A stretch of 64,000 nucleotides of DNA from Trissonchulus latispiculum (taxonomy: Eukaryota; Nematoda; Enoplea; Enoplida; Ironidae). Numbering within the stretch: the first letter of the stretch is position 1; every line of letters starts with the position of its first letter. Made by a program: the position numbers and the translations under genes. Under the pieces are notes generated by a model. The model was given only the letters and a program-made list of their open reading frames with translations. It was not told the DNA's origin and ran no database searches. This document shows positions 63,667 to 64,000 of the stretch, piece by piece. The DNA lies in NCBI GenBank assembly GCA_030248195.1, contig JASAND010030839.1, forward strand, positions 1 through 64,000. The letters run 5' to 3'.

Positions 63667-64000
63667 TATATATGCATCTTTCCTACCTTGTGAGCACCGT
63701 CAAATAACGCGTTCCTCCGCGGCAGCGCCTAGGCTTACCGAGATCGTGTCAGGCTTAGAATAGAGCGGGCTTTTACACGTCTAAGCCTAAGCCATTTTTT
63801 AAGCATAAGCTCAGCTTAATTAATTAGCATTTTCAAAAAAAATTTTGCTCACAGAGTAGGTAAAGTTCACACCTCTATGAGCATGGTCTCTATGAGCACT
63901 GCTCATAGGGACGATCTCTATGAACAAAATGCACATACAACCGTCTCTGTGAGCACTTTTTGCTCAGTATCCATTCAGAAATTGCCAAATTCTAGAAATG
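63667..64000. other. Right flank, no gene; short ctctatgagca repeats
   Basis: Unassigned DNA. Between 63870 and 63960 the string (t)ctctatgagca occurs four to five times with small changes, including an inverted tgctcatag. Confidence 0.45.

Overview
This 64 kb window looks like repeat-dense nuclear DNA of an invertebrate animal; a sponge or cnidarian is my guess, from element content rather than any marker gene. The grounds are spliceosomal introns, a Polinton/Maverick DNA virus-like element, a Ty3/gypsy retrotransposon, hAT-like and TTAA-flanked non-autonomous transposons, several foldback repeat families and a 240 bp (CA)n tract. I see no ordinary host gene with confidence. Most of the sequence is mobile elements, their debris, or unassigned AT-rich DNA.

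Region 1 (about 0.5-13.9 kb) is a Polinton. Its leftward genes are two small virion-type proteins, an FtsK/HerA-type packaging ATPase, an adenain-like protease, a double-jelly-roll major capsid protein, a basic pVI/pX-like protein, a penton-type minor capsid protein, a small Cys-rich protein and a chromodomain-bearing integrase. Then come two cargo genes that look cellular: a NADAR-domain protein with a 122 bp intron, and a Tribbles-like pseudokinase. A rightward protein-primed family B DNA polymerase fills the right end, and an unrecognised rightward gene lies at the left end. All morphogenesis genes and the integrase are open. The polymerase (8 lesions), pseudokinase (2) and NADAR gene (1) are broken. 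No terminal inverted repeats were found, so the element is probably a decaying, end-truncated copy.

Region 2 (14-31 kb) holds foldback elements, arrays of a TCTCGAAAGTT motif in opposing orientations, two LTR-like direct repeats 12 kb apart (16.5 and 28.6 kb), a low-A GC-rich block, a small two-exon Cys-rich gene, and a TTAA-flanked element (20.2-21.6 kb). Region 3 (31-44 kb) holds a hAT-like element with an 8 bp target duplication, G-rich dispersed repeats and several MITE-like inverted repeats.

Region 4 (44-56 kb) holds a second, inverted copy of the TTAA element. It is split by a minus-strand LTR retroelement whose 5 bp target duplication is confirmed by the uninterrupted copy at 20.5 kb. 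Next come a hairpin-dense GC-rich segment that may be a non-coding RNA, a gypsy integrase pseudogene between long inverted repeats, and a 2.3 kb foldback containing a 112 bp minisatellite.

Region 5 (58.4-63.7 kb) is a young gypsy retrotransposon: the LTRs differ at one base, there is a tRNA-Leu-type primer site, pol is one long open frame, and gag carries a frameshift. Its 5' end is fused to the (CA)n tract.

The most interesting feature is the Polinton cargo: a putative guanine-ADP-ribose hydrolase and a degenerate kinase riding on a capsid-encoding transposon.
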